This document shows, in pieces, positions 16,876 through 26,439 of a DNA stretch of 64,000 bases; position 1 is the first letter of the stretch; every line of letters begins with the position of its first letter. The notes beneath the pieces are model-generated. The model searched no databases and was not told where the DNA came from. It was given only the letters and a program-made list of their open reading frames with translations. The stretch lies in the NCBI GenBank assembly GCA_966211335.1, contig CBIHNF010000004.1:124001-188000 (forward strand), written 5' to 3'. The DNA comes from JAPWJZ01 sp966211335 (lineage in GTDB: Bacteria > Pseudomonadota > Alphaproteobacteria > Micavibrionales > UBA2020). Made by a program: the position numbers and the translations under genes.

Positions 16876-17901
16876 TTATTGAATAAGCTTTTTCACAACC
16901 GGCCAGGCCAGCTTCGGCTTGCCGTCCTTATCCTTCAGCCCCAGCGTGCAGATAAAGTCGCTAAACTTGTTGCGGATGTCTTCATTGATTTTATCAAAGC
17001 CGTAATAGCCGACAAAATTGCTGCAGTCTTTATCGGAAAAGTCATTCAGCAGGAAGATATTGGCAAATTTTATCTGCTCGTGCTGCGCAATTGCGCCGGT
17101 CGCGTATTTGAAAAACTGCGCCTGCTTCTGCTCAGACGACCCTACCAACGCACCGGTCGGATAGCCGACTTCCTGCAGCAGCACGTCATGCGAGCCAGCT
17201 GCTTTCACCATGCTGTCGATATGCTCGCCCACGTTTTCTATCGGCAGGGGCTTCAGGTCGATCAGCGGGTAGTAGGTGAAAATGGCGACTTCGCTAGCGT
17301 TCAGCAGTTTCTGCACAATCGCGCCGCGGCCATGGCGCAGGCCTTCGAAAGTCACGGTGATGCCGACCTTGGCGCCGGGCATCGCTTCCCGCGCCGCTGC
17401 GGCGGCTTTTTCAAAGAAGATTAGATAGGCGGCAAGCTCCTTCGGATGCAGCTGGAAATAAACATCCGCCTCGTTGCCAATCGAGATGTATTTCGGCGGC
17501 ACAGGGTTTTCCGCCTTCAGCGCCGCCATCAGCGCCTTGAAGCGCGTGATCATGGCAGGGTCGTCCCAGGCTGTTTCGTTCAAATCTTCCGGCATGTCGC
17601 GGCGCGTGGTGTTGATCAGCTGGAAGCCGAGCAGCAGCATGCGGCCCTTATCGGCATTGTCATGAATGTCTTTCGCCAGCTGTTTCACGTTATAATCGCC
17701 GGCTTTCGGCTCCAGCTCGTGCCAGGTTTTGGCCTCCAGCAGCGCGGTGACATGTGCATCGTCAAGGTCGGCCAGCGCCGCCTGCCAGTCCTTCAGGCTT
17801 GCGCCCGTGCCATGCACCGGATACGGCGAAATGGCGTAGCTGGTGGCAAAAGCCGGCGTTGCCGCCAGCAGGAAGACAAAAAGAACGAATTTTTTAAACA
17901 T
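16876..17901 (-). CDS. Secreted glycoside hydrolase-like TIM-barrel protein
   Basis: A 341-residue protein with a signal peptide (cleavage near AFA). The fold signature is that of clan A glycosidases: an acid/base Glu in KYISIGNEADVYF and a second Glu in VLLQEVGYPTG at the expected spacing. A WHELEPKAGDYN segment matches the early strand of such barrels. The substrate is not evident; GH17- or GH53-like families are possible. It is transcribed alone and is divergent from the pseudouridine synthase gene with a 34-base gap. Confidence 0.7.
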   Translation of the reverse strand: MFKKFVLFVFLLAATPAFATSYAISPYPVHGTGASLKDWQAALADLDDAHVTALLEAKTWHELEPKAGDYNVKQLAKDIHDNADKGRMLLLGFQLINTTRRDMPEDLNETAWDDPAMITRFKALMAALKAENPVPPKYISIGNEADVYFQLHPKELAAYLIFFEKAAAAAREAMPGAKVGITVTFEGLRHGRGAIVQKLLNASEVAIFTYYPLIDLKPLPIENVGEHIDSMVKAAGSHDVLLQEVGYPTGALVGSSEQKQAQFFKYATGAIAQHEQIKFANIFLLNDFSDKDCSNFVGYYGFDKINEDIRNKFSDFICTLGLKDKDGKPKLAWPVVKKLIQ

Positions 17902-17935
17902 GACCTGCCGCCGTAAATTTTGCTAAACTGCGCTT

Positions 17936-18649
17936 ATGCATGACAACCATAGCATTACATTATCATATGAAGACCTGCAATCGCGCATCCTCTACCGCGA
18001 CCAGCTGATCATCGTTCTCGACAAGCCGCCCGGCATTCCCGTGCACGCCGGGCCGAAGGGCGGCGCGTCCCTCGAGGATTATTTCCCGCAATTGCAGTTC
18101 GACTACAAGGAACGCCCCCACCTCGCCCACCGCCTTGACCGCGACACTTCCGGCTGCCTTGTCCTCGGCCGCAACGAACGCGCGCTGCGCAAGATGGGCA
18201 GGCTGTTTGAAACTGGCCGCGTCAAAAAAACCTATTGGGCGATTACCGAGAACCGGCCGCCCGCTGAAGAAGGCACCATCAACCTGCCGCTGCTAAAGGT
18301 GAAAGCCCCCAAGGGCTGGACGATGCAGGGCTCCACCAGCGGCACCGAAGGCGCGCAGGAAGCGGTGACGGATTACAAGGTTTTGCAGAAGCTGCGCAAC
18401 AACCGCGCGCTGGTCGAGCTTTACCCCAAAACCGGCCGCACACACCAGATAAGGGTGCACCTGAAATCCATCGGCTGCCCGATTGTCGGCGACTGGCTCT
18501 ATGGCGCAAACCCCGAGCGCCCGAAGGACGGCGAATTCCCCCTCCTCCACCTCCACGCCCGCAGCATCGAATTCCCGCTATACGAGGACAAACCCGCGAT
18601 TACGGTGAGCGCCGAAATGCCGCAGCATATGGCGGATTCGCTGGATTAA
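17936..18649 (+). CDS. RluA family pseudouridine synthase
   Basis: A 237-residue single-domain pseudouridine synthase. The catalytic motif HRLDRDTSGCLVLGR with the essential Asp is intact, together with TGRTHQIRVHLKSIGCPIVGD. No S4 domain is present, so it resembles the short RluA/TruC/YmfC-type enzymes acting on rRNA or tRNA; the exact target uridine cannot be told. Its stop overlaps the stop of the convergent tspO gene by four bases. Confidence 0.88.
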   Translation: MHDNHSITLSYEDLQSRILYRDQLIIVLDKPPGIPVHAGPKGGASLEDYFPQLQFDYKERPHLAHRLDRDTSGCLVLGRNERALRKMGRLFETGRVKKTYWAITENRPPAEEGTINLPLLKVKAPKGWTMQGSTSGTEGAQEAVTDYKVLQKLRNNRALVELYPKTGRTHQIRVHLKSIGCPIVGDWLYGANPERPKDGEFPLLHLHARSIEFPLYEDKPAITVSAEMPQHMADSLD

Positions 18650-19128
18650 CGGTTAAAGTACCAGTAGCCGAAATTGAGGTAGGCGGCGAAACTCGTCCAC
18701 AGCAGCGGCGGGATCATCAGGTAGGCGGCTTTGCGCTCCGATTTCCACGCCTTGGCGATAAAGCCGAGGGCGACGAGGTTCATGACGAGTATCCAGATAA
18801 AGCCCGGCAGCAGCAGATGCGCCGAAAAGAACACGAAGCTCCAGCCCCAGTTCAGCGCCGTGTAGACGGTGAACAGCGCGAGGAGAGTGCTGCGCTCCTT
18901 GCCCGCCGGCACCTTCCAAGCCCACCAGCCCGCCGAGGCGATGAGGATATACAGCGACGTCCAGACCACTGGAAACAGCCAGTTCGGCGGCGACAGCGGC
19001 GGCTTGTTGAGCGTCGCATACCACCCCTGCACATCCCCCAGCGTCGCCCGGCCGATAAAGGCGGAGATGGCTTCATAGACGACGATTGTAGCAATGAGGG
19101 AGAGATATTTTTTAACGCTGGCGGCCAT
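18646..19128 (-). CDS. tspO: TspO/MBR family membrane protein
   Basis: A 160-residue protein with five hydrophobic helices and the family signature WYATLNKPPLSPPNWLFPVVWT plus ALNWGWSFVFF. TspO binds tetrapyrroles and other small ligands in the membrane. It is the last gene of the operon beginning at 24934, two bases behind the GNAT gene. Confidence 0.88.
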   Translation of the reverse strand: MAASVKKYLSLIATIVVYEAISAFIGRATLGDVQGWYATLNKPPLSPPNWLFPVVWTSLYILIASAGWWAWKVPAGKERSTLLALFTVYTALNWGWSFVFFSAHLLLPGFIWILVMNLVALGFIAKAWKSERKAAYLMIPPLLWTSFAAYLNFGYWYFNR

Positions 19129-19130
19129 TC

Positions 19131-19637
19131 TTATTTCACCATCAACTCATAAAAGATTTCCGGCTCGGTTACGCCATCCGGCCAGACGAAATCGGCGGTG
19201 TGGGTATAGACAAAGCCATGCTTCTGGTTGGCGGCCTTGGATGCCGCATTGCTGGCGCGGTGGGAAACGGTGATGCGTTTCACCACCGGATGCCGCCGTG
19301 CCCAATCAATACGCGCTTCGTACATCGGCACCGATGCGCCTTTACCGCGCCATTCTTTCCCGACCCAGGAGCCCCAGAGCTTGGCGGTTTGGCCGGAGGG
19401 ATCCTTTTTCATGTCGACCACAATGCCGGTCATCCCGATCGGCTTGCCGTCCGCGAAAACGCCGAAAACGCCAAGGTTGGGGTCTGACAGGTCATCACGC
19501 CAATAGCTGTCGTCATAGGCCGCCGCTTCTTCATGCTTGCGGCTGAAGACATGCGGGTCGGCCCGTAGCGCGTTCAGGCGCATTTCCTTGTACAGCGGCC
19601 ATTCGTCGGCATTGAAAGGCCGGACGGAAAATGTCAT
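19131..19637 (-). CDS. GNAT family N-acetyltransferase
   Basis: A 168-residue acetyltransferase with the acetyl-CoA loop region KLWGSWVGKEWRGKGASVPMYEARIDWAR and a C-terminal HGFVYTHTADF strand. Acceptor unknown. It overlaps the end of the alcohol dehydrogenase gene by four bases (ATGA), so it belongs to the same transcript; an amine substrate would fit the neighbours but this is inference. Confidence 0.8.
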   Translation of the reverse strand: MTFSVRPFNADEWPLYKEMRLNALRADPHVFSRKHEEAAAYDDSYWRDDLSDPNLGVFGVFADGKPIGMTGIVVDMKKDPSGQTAKLWGSWVGKEWRGKGASVPMYEARIDWARRHPVVKRITVSHRASNAASKAANQKHGFVYTHTADFVWPDGVTEPEIFYELMVK

Positions 19638-20830
19638 GCCGCAAGCGCCTTCGCATCCGTCAAATCACCTTTCAGCGCTTTTTCGTAGACGGCCGCATAA
19701 TCTGCGGGCGTCAGCGGGATGGGGTTGCCGCCGGCGGAGGGGTCTTCGGTCGCCATGCGGCCGATGTCCTTGATGCGGTCGGCGGGGACGCCGATATCGG
19801 CAAGGCTGTTCTGGATGCCGAGTTGCTGGCGGAAATCGAGCAGCCATTTCAGCACGGCTTCGTACCCGTTACCCTTCAGGTTGAGGACGCGGGCGAGGAT
19901 ATCCATCTTCTCCGTAATCGCGGCGCGGTTGCGGACCATCACATAGGGCACCAGCACGGCGTTGAGCAACCCGTGGTGCTTGTCGTAGATCGCGCCGAGG
20001 GGATGCGCGAGGGCGTGGACGCCGCCAAGGCCTTTCTGGAAGGCGGTCGCCCCCATGCTGGCCGCCGCGAGCATGGCGGCTCTCGCTTCAATATCCTTGC
20101 CGTCCTTGTACGCGCGCGGCAGGAATTCGGCGACAAGGCGCATGCCTTCCATCGCCACGCCATCCGCCATCGGGTGGAAGCCGGGGGCGCAGAAAGCTTC
20201 GAAGCAATGCACGAAGGCGTCAATGCCGGTGGCGGCGGTGATATGCGCCGGTAAACCAACCGTCAGCTCGGGATCTGAAATAACCATGGCGGGCTGCATT
20301 TTGGCATGGAAGATGATTTTCTTTTCATGCGTCAGTTCGTTGGTAATCACCGACGCGCGGCCAACTTCCGAGCCGGTGCCGGAGGTCGTGGGGATTGCGA
20401 CGACCGGCGCCATGCCGGCTTCATTGACGCGCAGGTAATTATCCCCCTCGTCCACAAAATCCCAAAGCGGGCGGTCCTGCCCCACCATCAGCGCAATCGC
20501 CTTCGCGGCATCAAGGCCGGAGCCGCCGCCGAAGGCGATGACGCCGTCATGCTTGCCGTCTTTGAACGCTTTCACGCCAGCTGTGATGTTCTCGCCGGTC
20601 GGGTTCGGCTTGATATCGGCAAACAGGCCTGTTTCAAGGCCAGCATCCTTGTTGATCTGCAGCGCATTCAGCGTGATGGGGTTCGCCTTCAGCCCCGCAT
20701 CCGTCATCAAAATCGGCCGTTTCATGCCCAGCTTGCGGCAGGCTTCCGGCAGTTCTTTAATGCGCCCCGGGCCAAACAAAACGCGCGTCGGGTAATTCCA
20801 GCTGCCGGTGATTTTTTTGTTGTCGGTCAT
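19634..20830 (-). CDS. Iron-containing alcohol dehydrogenase
   Basis: A 398-residue group III alcohol dehydrogenase. The nucleotide-binding GGGSGLDAAKAIAL and the PTTSGTGSEVGRASVI motif are intact, and the metal region contains DAFVHCFEAF and GGVHALAHPLGAIYDKHHG with the His ligands. Likely reduces or oxidises a semialdehyde/hydroxy-acid pair (for example 4-hydroxybutyrate/succinate semialdehyde), judged from the adjacent aldehyde dehydrogenase, aminotransferase and ligase. Operon position: fourth of six. Confidence 0.9.
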   Translation of the reverse strand: MTDNKKITGSWNYPTRVLFGPGRIKELPEACRKLGMKRPILMTDAGLKANPITLNALQINKDAGLETGLFADIKPNPTGENITAGVKAFKDGKHDGVIAFGGGSGLDAAKAIALMVGQDRPLWDFVDEGDNYLRVNEAGMAPVVAIPTTSGTGSEVGRASVITNELTHEKKIIFHAKMQPAMVISDPELTVGLPAHITAATGIDAFVHCFEAFCAPGFHPMADGVAMEGMRLVAEFLPRAYKDGKDIEARAAMLAAASMGATAFQKGLGGVHALAHPLGAIYDKHHGLLNAVLVPYVMVRNRAAITEKMDILARVLNLKGNGYEAVLKWLLDFRQQLGIQNSLADIGVPADRIKDIGRMATEDPSAGGNPIPLTPADYAAVYEKALKGDLTDAKALAA

Positions 20831-20842
20831 GATGATTTTTCC

Positions 20843-22048
20843 TTAACGGTTTTTGAGATGGGTTTCGAGCTGCAGCAGGCGTTCTGCTGCGGCATTCAGG
20901 GTTTCGGGTTTTTTGCAGAAGCAGAAGCGGACGTAATTGTGCCCGAGTTCCGGCCGGCTGAAGAAGCTGGAGCCCGGCACGCAGGCAACGCCGACAGTTT
21001 CGATGAGGAAGCGCGTGAAGGCGACGTCGCTCTCGAAGCCGAATTTGGAGATATCCGCCAGAATGTAATACGCGCCCTTCGGCGTGTGGAAGGGAATGCC
21101 GGCGCGGGTCAGGATATCCATCAGCATCGTGCGGCGCTCGTCATACAGCTTGCCCAAGGTCGTGTAATAGCTGTCCGGCAAGCGCAGCGCCGTCGCCCCT
21201 GCCCTTTGCAGCGGCGCGGCGGCGCCGACGGTCAGGAAGTCATGCACTTTTCTAATCGCGCCCGTCAATTCTGGCGAAGCGATGATGGTGCCGATGCGCC
21301 AGCCCGTAACGCTATAGGTTTTGGACAGGCCGTTGATGGTCACCGTGCGCTCCGCCATGCCGGGCAGCGTCGCGAGCGCCACATGGTCCGCACCGTCGTA
21401 TAAAATATGCTCGTAAATTTCATCCGTGAAGGCCAGCACATCCCATTTCTGGCAGAGGTCGGCAATCTGCTGCAGTTCGGTGCGGTTGAACACCTTGCCG
21501 GTCGGGTTGTTGGGCGTGTTGATGATGATGGCTTTGGTTTTGTTCGTAAACGCCTTCGCCAGCTCATCCGGGTCGAACGTCCAGTGCGGCGGCTTCAAGG
21601 TGACATACTTCGGAATCGCGCCGGCCAAAATCGCATCCGGCCCGTAATTCTCGTAGTAAGGTTCGAAAACTATCACCTCGTCGCCGGGGTCGACGGTGGC
21701 CAGCATGGCGGCCACCATGGCCTCGGTCGCGCCGCAGGTGACGGTGATTTGGGTTTCCGGGTCGATATCCAGACCCAGTGTGCGCTTCGTCTTCTCCGCC
21801 AGCGCATCACGGAAGGGCTTATCGCCCCAGGTGATGGCGTATTGGTTGACATCATCCTGAATCGCTCTCGCCGCCGCGTCCTTCAATTCCTGCGGGCATG
21901 CAAAATCAGGAAAGCCCTGCGCAAGGTTGATCGCCTTATGCTTCACGGCCAGCCGCGACATTTCACGGATGACCGATTCAGAAAACCGCGCGGCCTTCTG
22001 GGAGATTTTGCTGCGGGGATTGGCAACAGCGGCGGGTAATGCAGTCAT
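20843..22048 (-). CDS. Class I/II PLP-dependent aminotransferase
   Basis: A 401-residue fold-type I aminotransferase. The N-terminus (INLAQGFPDFACPQELKDAA) and NTPNNPTGKVF match the methionine/kynurenine aminotransferase (YbdL, KAT) group. The PLP lysine is in INGLSKTYSVTGWRIG. It probably transfers an amino group from an amine or amino acid to a 2-oxo acid as a step of the operon pathway. Its start lies one base after the end of the aldehyde dehydrogenase gene. Confidence 0.9.
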   Translation of the reverse strand: MTALPAAVANPRSKISQKAARFSESVIREMSRLAVKHKAINLAQGFPDFACPQELKDAAARAIQDDVNQYAITWGDKPFRDALAEKTKRTLGLDIDPETQITVTCGATEAMVAAMLATVDPGDEVIVFEPYYENYGPDAILAGAIPKYVTLKPPHWTFDPDELAKAFTNKTKAIIINTPNNPTGKVFNRTELQQIADLCQKWDVLAFTDEIYEHILYDGADHVALATLPGMAERTVTINGLSKTYSVTGWRIGTIIASPELTGAIRKVHDFLTVGAAAPLQRAGATALRLPDSYYTTLGKLYDERRTMLMDILTRAGIPFHTPKGAYYILADISKFGFESDVAFTRFLIETVGVACVPGSSFFSRPELGHNYVRFCFCKKPETLNAAAERLLQLETHLKNR

Positions 22049-22049
22049 A

Positions 22050-23468
22050 TCAGGCCTTCTTCAAATGGAAGCTTTTCGGGCGGGTGAGGTTTTCGAAGCC
22101 GATGACGGACATGGAGCCGCCGCGGCCGGTGTCTTTCACGCCGGTCCAGGTGAGGCCGGGGTCGACGTAGTCGCAGCGGTTGAGGAAGACGGTGCCGGTT
22201 TCCAGCTCCTCCCCCAGTTTTTCGGCGGCTTCGGCGTCTTTCGTCCAGATGGAAACGGTGAGGCCATACTTGCTGTCGTTCATCAGCTTCACTGCTTCGG
22301 CGTCGTTCTTCACTTTCATGATACCGACGACGGGGCCGAAGCTTTCTTCCATCATCACGCCCATGCTGTGGTCGACATTGACGAGGACTTGCGGCGCAAG
22401 GTAGGGCGTGCCCTTTTTGCTGGCGGGGAAGAGGCTCTCATCCACCAGCGCCTTGGCGCCATGCTTCACGGCGTCGTCGATCTGCGCGCGCACAAAATCC
22501 GCCTGCGCGGTGCGCACCATGGGGCCGAGGTTGGTCGAAGGGTCGGTCGGGTTGCCGAGCTTGTAGGTCTTGGTCAGCTTCACAAAATCTTCCACGAATT
22601 TATCGTAGAGTTTTTCATGCACGTAAATACGCTCGATGCCGCAGCAACATTGGCCGGAGTTGAAAAACGCGCCATCGACAAGGTTTTCAACCGCGGAGCC
22701 GAGATCCGCATCTTCACGCACATAAGCGGGGTCCTTGCCGCCAAGTTCCAGACCGCAGGCGACAAAGCGGTTGCTGGCCGCCTTCTGCACGATATGGCCG
22801 ACGCGGACGGAGCCGGTGAAGTTGATGTAATCAATGCGCTTGTCTTCCGCCAGTTTCTGCGTATCGGCATCCGACAGGTCAAGGTGCTGGAACACGCCAT
22901 CCGGCAGGCCTGCCGCCTTGAAGCCTTCAGCAAAACGGTCGCCGACGAGCGGGGTCTGGAAGGAATGCTTCAAGACCACCACGTTGCCCGCCAGCAGCGC
23001 CGGCACAATGGCGTTGACGGCGGTAAGGTACGGGTAATTCCACGGCGCAATAACGGCGACGACGCCCAAGGGCTCGCGACGGATGAAGCGCTTGAAACCA
23101 TCGCGATTGTCGTGCGGAATAACATCGGCGAGGGCTTTGGGCGCCAGCTCAACCGCATATTTCACACGCTCCGAAAAGCCGCGCAGGATTTCGCCGGATG
23201 TCTGGCTGATGGGGCGGCCCATCTGCCAGGTGATTTCCTTGCCGATCTCGGCGGCATGGGCCACCATATGATCGAGGAATTTCAGCATGTATTTCTGGCG
23301 CTCCGCCAGCGGCACTTTGCGCCATTCCTTCTGCGCTTTTTTTGCCTTGGTCAAAACCGCATCGGCCTCGCTCCATGTATGGAACGGACGCTCGACGAAG
23401 ACGCTGCCGTCGACGGGAGAAATGGTCTGCATCAGGTTGCTGGTATCTTTTTTCATTGGCTGTCCCAT
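22050..23468 (-). CDS. NAD(P)-dependent aldehyde dehydrogenase
   Basis: A 472-residue aldehyde dehydrogenase. The general base Glu is in GLELGGKDPAYV and the catalytic cysteine in NSGQCCCGIERIYVHE; the coenzyme part APWNYPYLTAVNAIVPAL is intact. It follows the glutamine synthetase-like gene after 11 bases. In a putrescine-type route it would oxidise the (gamma-glutamyl-)aminoaldehyde; the substrate is inferred from context only. Confidence 0.92.
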   Translation of the reverse strand: MGQPMKKDTSNLMQTISPVDGSVFVERPFHTWSEADAVLTKAKKAQKEWRKVPLAERQKYMLKFLDHMVAHAAEIGKEITWQMGRPISQTSGEILRGFSERVKYAVELAPKALADVIPHDNRDGFKRFIRREPLGVVAVIAPWNYPYLTAVNAIVPALLAGNVVVLKHSFQTPLVGDRFAEGFKAAGLPDGVFQHLDLSDADTQKLAEDKRIDYINFTGSVRVGHIVQKAASNRFVACGLELGGKDPAYVREDADLGSAVENLVDGAFFNSGQCCCGIERIYVHEKLYDKFVEDFVKLTKTYKLGNPTDPSTNLGPMVRTAQADFVRAQIDDAVKHGAKALVDESLFPASKKGTPYLAPQVLVNVDHSMGVMMEESFGPVVGIMKVKNDAEAVKLMNDSKYGLTVSIWTKDAEAAEKLGEELETGTVFLNRCDYVDPGLTWTGVKDTGRGGSMSVIGFENLTRPKSFHLKKA

Positions 23469-23479
23469 ATTCGGCTCCG

Positions 23480-24934
23480 TTAGATGATTTCAAAATACCG
23501 CTGGAGTTCCCAGTCGGTGACGTATTTGCGGAATTCGCGTTCTTCCCATTCGCGGCTCTGCGCGTAATGCTCGACGAAGGTGTCGCCGAACAATTCGGAT
23601 GCGGCTTTCGATTTGCGGAGCCGCCCCGCCGCTTCGGTCAGCGTTTGCGGCAGCTGCATATGGCTCGGGAATTTCTGCTCATAGGCATTGCCCTCGACTA
23701 TTTTCGTCGGCTCGATGCCATGCTCGACGCCCCAGAGGCCGGAGCCGATGGAAGCGGCGAGCGCGATATAGGGGTTAATGTCCGCCGCGGCGATGCGGTA
23801 TTCGATGCGCTGCGATTTTTCGGAGCCCGGAATAACGCGCAGCGCCGTGGTGCGGTTCTCCACGCCCCAAGTCGCATTCGTCGGCGCCCAGTAACCGGGC
23901 ACAAGGCGCGAATAGCTGTTGACCGTGCAGGCAATCATGCTCAGGAATTCCGGCATCAACGATTGCTGGCCGCCAAGGAAATGCCGCATGGTGTCCGACA
24001 TCTGCAGCGGCTTCTTCGCATCAAAAAACACCGGCTTGCCGGATTTTTTATCCTGCAACGAAATGTGGATATGGCCGGACTGTCCCGGCACCTTGTTGTT
24101 CCACTTCGCCATGAAGGCGGCCATCCAGCCGCGTTTTTGCGCAAGGACTTTTGTGAAGGTTTTGAACAATGCTGCGCGGTCGGCACTCTCCAGCGCTTCG
24201 TCGTACATGATGGCGGCTTCGAGGACGCCGGGGCCGGTTTCGGTATGCAGCCCTTCGATGGGGATGCGCATGTCGCGGCACATGGCGAGGAGGTCATGGT
24301 AAAAATCCGCATGCACCGACGACCGCAGCATGGAATAGCCGAAGTTGCCGGGGGTGATGGGCTGAAGACTCTGGTAGTTTTTGGCCCGCACGCTTTCCGG
24401 CGTTTCGTTGAACATGAAGAATTCAAATTCAATCGCCGCGCTGACGTTAAAACCCATGTCGCTCGCGCGCTGCAAAACGCGGCGCAGCGTGCCGCGGGGG
24501 CAGACGGCTTCGCCGCGGTCGGCAAGTTCCGCGATGAACAGCGGAATATTTTCCTCGAACGGCAGCGCGCGCACGGAGCCCGGCACGATGCGGCACAGCG
24601 CATCGGGGTAGGCCGTGTGCCAGCCGGTGAATTTGGAGCTGTCATAGAGCTGGTCGTTACTGTCCCAGCCGACGACGACGTCGCAGAAACCGAAGCCGTG
24701 GTCGAGCGCGGAGAGGAACTTCTCGATCTTCATGTACTTGCCGCGCATGATGCCGTCGACATCGAAGAAGCCGACCTTCACGAATTCGCAGCCGAGTGTG
24801 CTGAGACCTTTTTTAATGTCCGGTATCGTCTTGCGGCCGAAGACCTTGTCGACGTCAAACACACGCGAAGGCGCGGCAACGCCCCTCGCCTCCCCCAGCA
24901 GATCGGTAACCGGTTTCACTTTCGGCGCAGCCAT
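23480..24934 (-). CDS. Glutamine synthetase family gamma-glutamyl-amine ligase
   Basis: A 484-residue type I glutamine synthetase fold. The catalytic domain shows GHIHISL, ENRTTALRV and RIEYRIAAADINPYIALAAS. It lacks the adenylylation-site context of GlnA and sits at the head of an operon with an aldehyde dehydrogenase, an aminotransferase and an alcohol dehydrogenase, as PuuA-type glutamate-amine ligases do. The start at 24934 has GGAG at the right distance; upstream in-frame codons to 25051 encode an implausible basic stretch. Putrescine, another polyamine or ethanolamine are possible substrates. The leader contains a 14-base perfect palindrome. Confidence 0.82.
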   Translation of the reverse strand: MAAPKVKPVTDLLGEARGVAAPSRVFDVDKVFGRKTIPDIKKGLSTLGCEFVKVGFFDVDGIMRGKYMKIEKFLSALDHGFGFCDVVVGWDSNDQLYDSSKFTGWHTAYPDALCRIVPGSVRALPFEENIPLFIAELADRGEAVCPRGTLRRVLQRASDMGFNVSAAIEFEFFMFNETPESVRAKNYQSLQPITPGNFGYSMLRSSVHADFYHDLLAMCRDMRIPIEGLHTETGPGVLEAAIMYDEALESADRAALFKTFTKVLAQKRGWMAAFMAKWNNKVPGQSGHIHISLQDKKSGKPVFFDAKKPLQMSDTMRHFLGGQQSLMPEFLSMIACTVNSYSRLVPGYWAPTNATWGVENRTTALRVIPGSEKSQRIEYRIAAADINPYIALAASIGSGLWGVEHGIEPTKIVEGNAYEQKFPSHMQLPQTLTEAAGRLRKSKAASELFGDTFVEHYAQSREWEEREFRKYVTDWELQRYFEII

Positions 24935-24950
24935 AACAAGTCTCCTTCGC

Positions 24951-24964
24951 CGCCCCGCGGGGCG
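24951..24964. repeat. Perfect 14-base palindrome in the leader of the ligase operon
   Basis: CGCCCCGCGGGGCG, 17 bases upstream of the start at 24934. It could be an operator or a leader hairpin; no T-tract follows on the coding strand. Confidence 0.35.
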
Positions 24965-25087
24965 TGCGGAAAAATGTGAGAGGGAAAGGTGACTTATTAT
25001 ATAGACAGCTTTATGGCGGGGGAAGCGGGAGGTGGGTTTGCATAATGGCAATCACGCCGCGCGATTAAGACAAAGAATCTAAATAGA

Positions 25088-25501
25088 TTACTTCTTCTCC
25101 CTAAACCCATCCACACACCACCCCACGCCGAGGCCGAGCAGCCAGATGGCGGCCAAGGGGCCGAGGAGGATGATAAGGAAGCTGTCGGTATCGAGGCGGT
25201 AGGTGCGCGGCACGGCGGTTTCTATGTTGAGGCGCATTTTGCCGAGGTTGAGGGAGATGTGGCTGTCTTCGGGCGCGTCGTCGCCGTTGTCGACGTCCTC
25301 ATGGCGGCGGCTTGCGCCCTCCTCCCGCTTCATCCATTTATAGAAGTAGTGGTGGCAGCTGCGCACCTCGTCCTGCACGGCCATGCACATGTGGCGCTGG
25401 TCGTTCTTTTCATGCAGCGCGACGCCGCCGACCAGAACAATCCAGACGATGCTGAGCAGGATGCCGATGCGGGCAAGGCCGCGGGAGGTTTTGGAAGCCA
25501 T
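25088..25501 (-). CDS. Hypothetical membrane protein with two TM segments
   Basis: A 137-residue protein with an N-terminal TM helix (IGILLSIVWIVLVGGVAL) and a C-terminal one (FLIILLGPLAAIWLLGLGVGW); the loop between them is charged and contains a Cys-His-His stretch. It follows the next gene upstream by 18 bases and is probably co-transcribed. No family recognised. Confidence 0.6.
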   Translation of the reverse strand: MASKTSRGLARIGILLSIVWIVLVGGVALHEKNDQRHMCMAVQDEVRSCHHYFYKWMKREEGASRRHEDVDNGDDAPEDSHISLNLGKMRLNIETAVPRTYRLDTDSFLIILLGPLAAIWLLGLGVGWCVDGFREKK

Positions 25502-25519
25502 GTCAAAGTTCCTTATGAA

Positions 25520-26344
25520 TTAAAGCGCGGGTTTCTGGGCGCGCGGGGCGGTTTTATCGTCATTCGCAGCCCCTGTGGAAATTAGCCGTTGTTGCAGGCG
25601 GGCGTTCAGCTTTTCGGCCATGTCCTGCGGCAGCGCGTCCTGCAGCTCGGCGAGGCGTTCGATGAATTCATCGGCGCTGACGCGTTTATTGTCCCATGCG
25701 GTTTTCAGGCTGGGGGTCGCGCGAATACCGGGTACTGCGACGGCAACGCTGTCATCTTCCGCCTCCGTCTCCAGCAGGCGGAAGCCGGGTTCGGAGAAGG
25801 CATAGGCTTTCTTGCCGGCGAAATAGCGGCCGCCGTCCAGCACTTCGACGCGCGCGCGTTCGTCCTTCACGCTGTCGAGGATGTTGCGGATAACCTCCCC
25901 CGTCGTCTTCGCGTTGTCGCCGTCCAGCGCGGCGGTGACGTTCATCATCATCAGCTGCGCGCGGTGCAGGCGGTAAAGGTCCGACCTTGCGCCCTTGACG
26001 CGCTGGCCCGCGAAGTTGACTTCCGTCAGCACATCGTCGCGCGCGTTCTTGGCGCGGTAATATTCCAGCGTATAAACGCCGATGCCGACAACGCCGAGCC
26101 CCACCGCAGCCCAGGCAAGCGTATTGATGGAGAGCAGCGCAATGGCGGACGACCACAAAAACTTGCTGCCCCATGATTTAGAGGTGTCGATCATCGTCGT
26201 GCCGACCGCGACTTCGGAGGTTGCCGGCAATTCAAACTTCATGCCGCGGATAAGCCCCGCGAAGGTGATGGGCGCAAGGCGATAGCTGCCTTCGACCAGC
26301 GTCTGGTTAAAACGGTCAACGGTACGTTTCAGGCGATCAAGCAT
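25520..26344 (-). CDS. Hypothetical membrane protein
   Basis: A 274-residue protein with an amphipathic N-terminal part and one long hydrophobic stretch near residues 62-95, followed by a soluble domain of mixed helices and an Ala/Gln/Arg-rich end. No known motif. It is the first gene of a two-gene unit. The upstream region carries a dispersed repeat. Confidence 0.6.
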   Translation of the reverse strand: MLDRLKRTVDRFNQTLVEGSYRLAPITFAGLIRGMKFELPATSEVAVGTTMIDTSKSWGSKFLWSSAIALLSINTLAWAAVGLGVVGIGVYTLEYYRAKNARDDVLTEVNFAGQRVKGARSDLYRLHRAQLMMMNVTAALDGDNAKTTGEVIRNILDSVKDERARVEVLDGGRYFAGKKAYAFSEPGFRLLETEAEDDSVAVAVPGIRATPSLKTAWDNKRVSADEFIERLAELQDALPQDMAEKLNARLQQRLISTGAANDDKTAPRAQKPAL

Positions 26345-26439
26345 CGCTTTAGTTTCCTTAAAAATGCGCCGGAAGGGGGAGGTTAGAACAAGTGGCGGGG
26401 TTTGTCAAAATGGGAAAAAGTTGCGTAATATCAGCAAAT

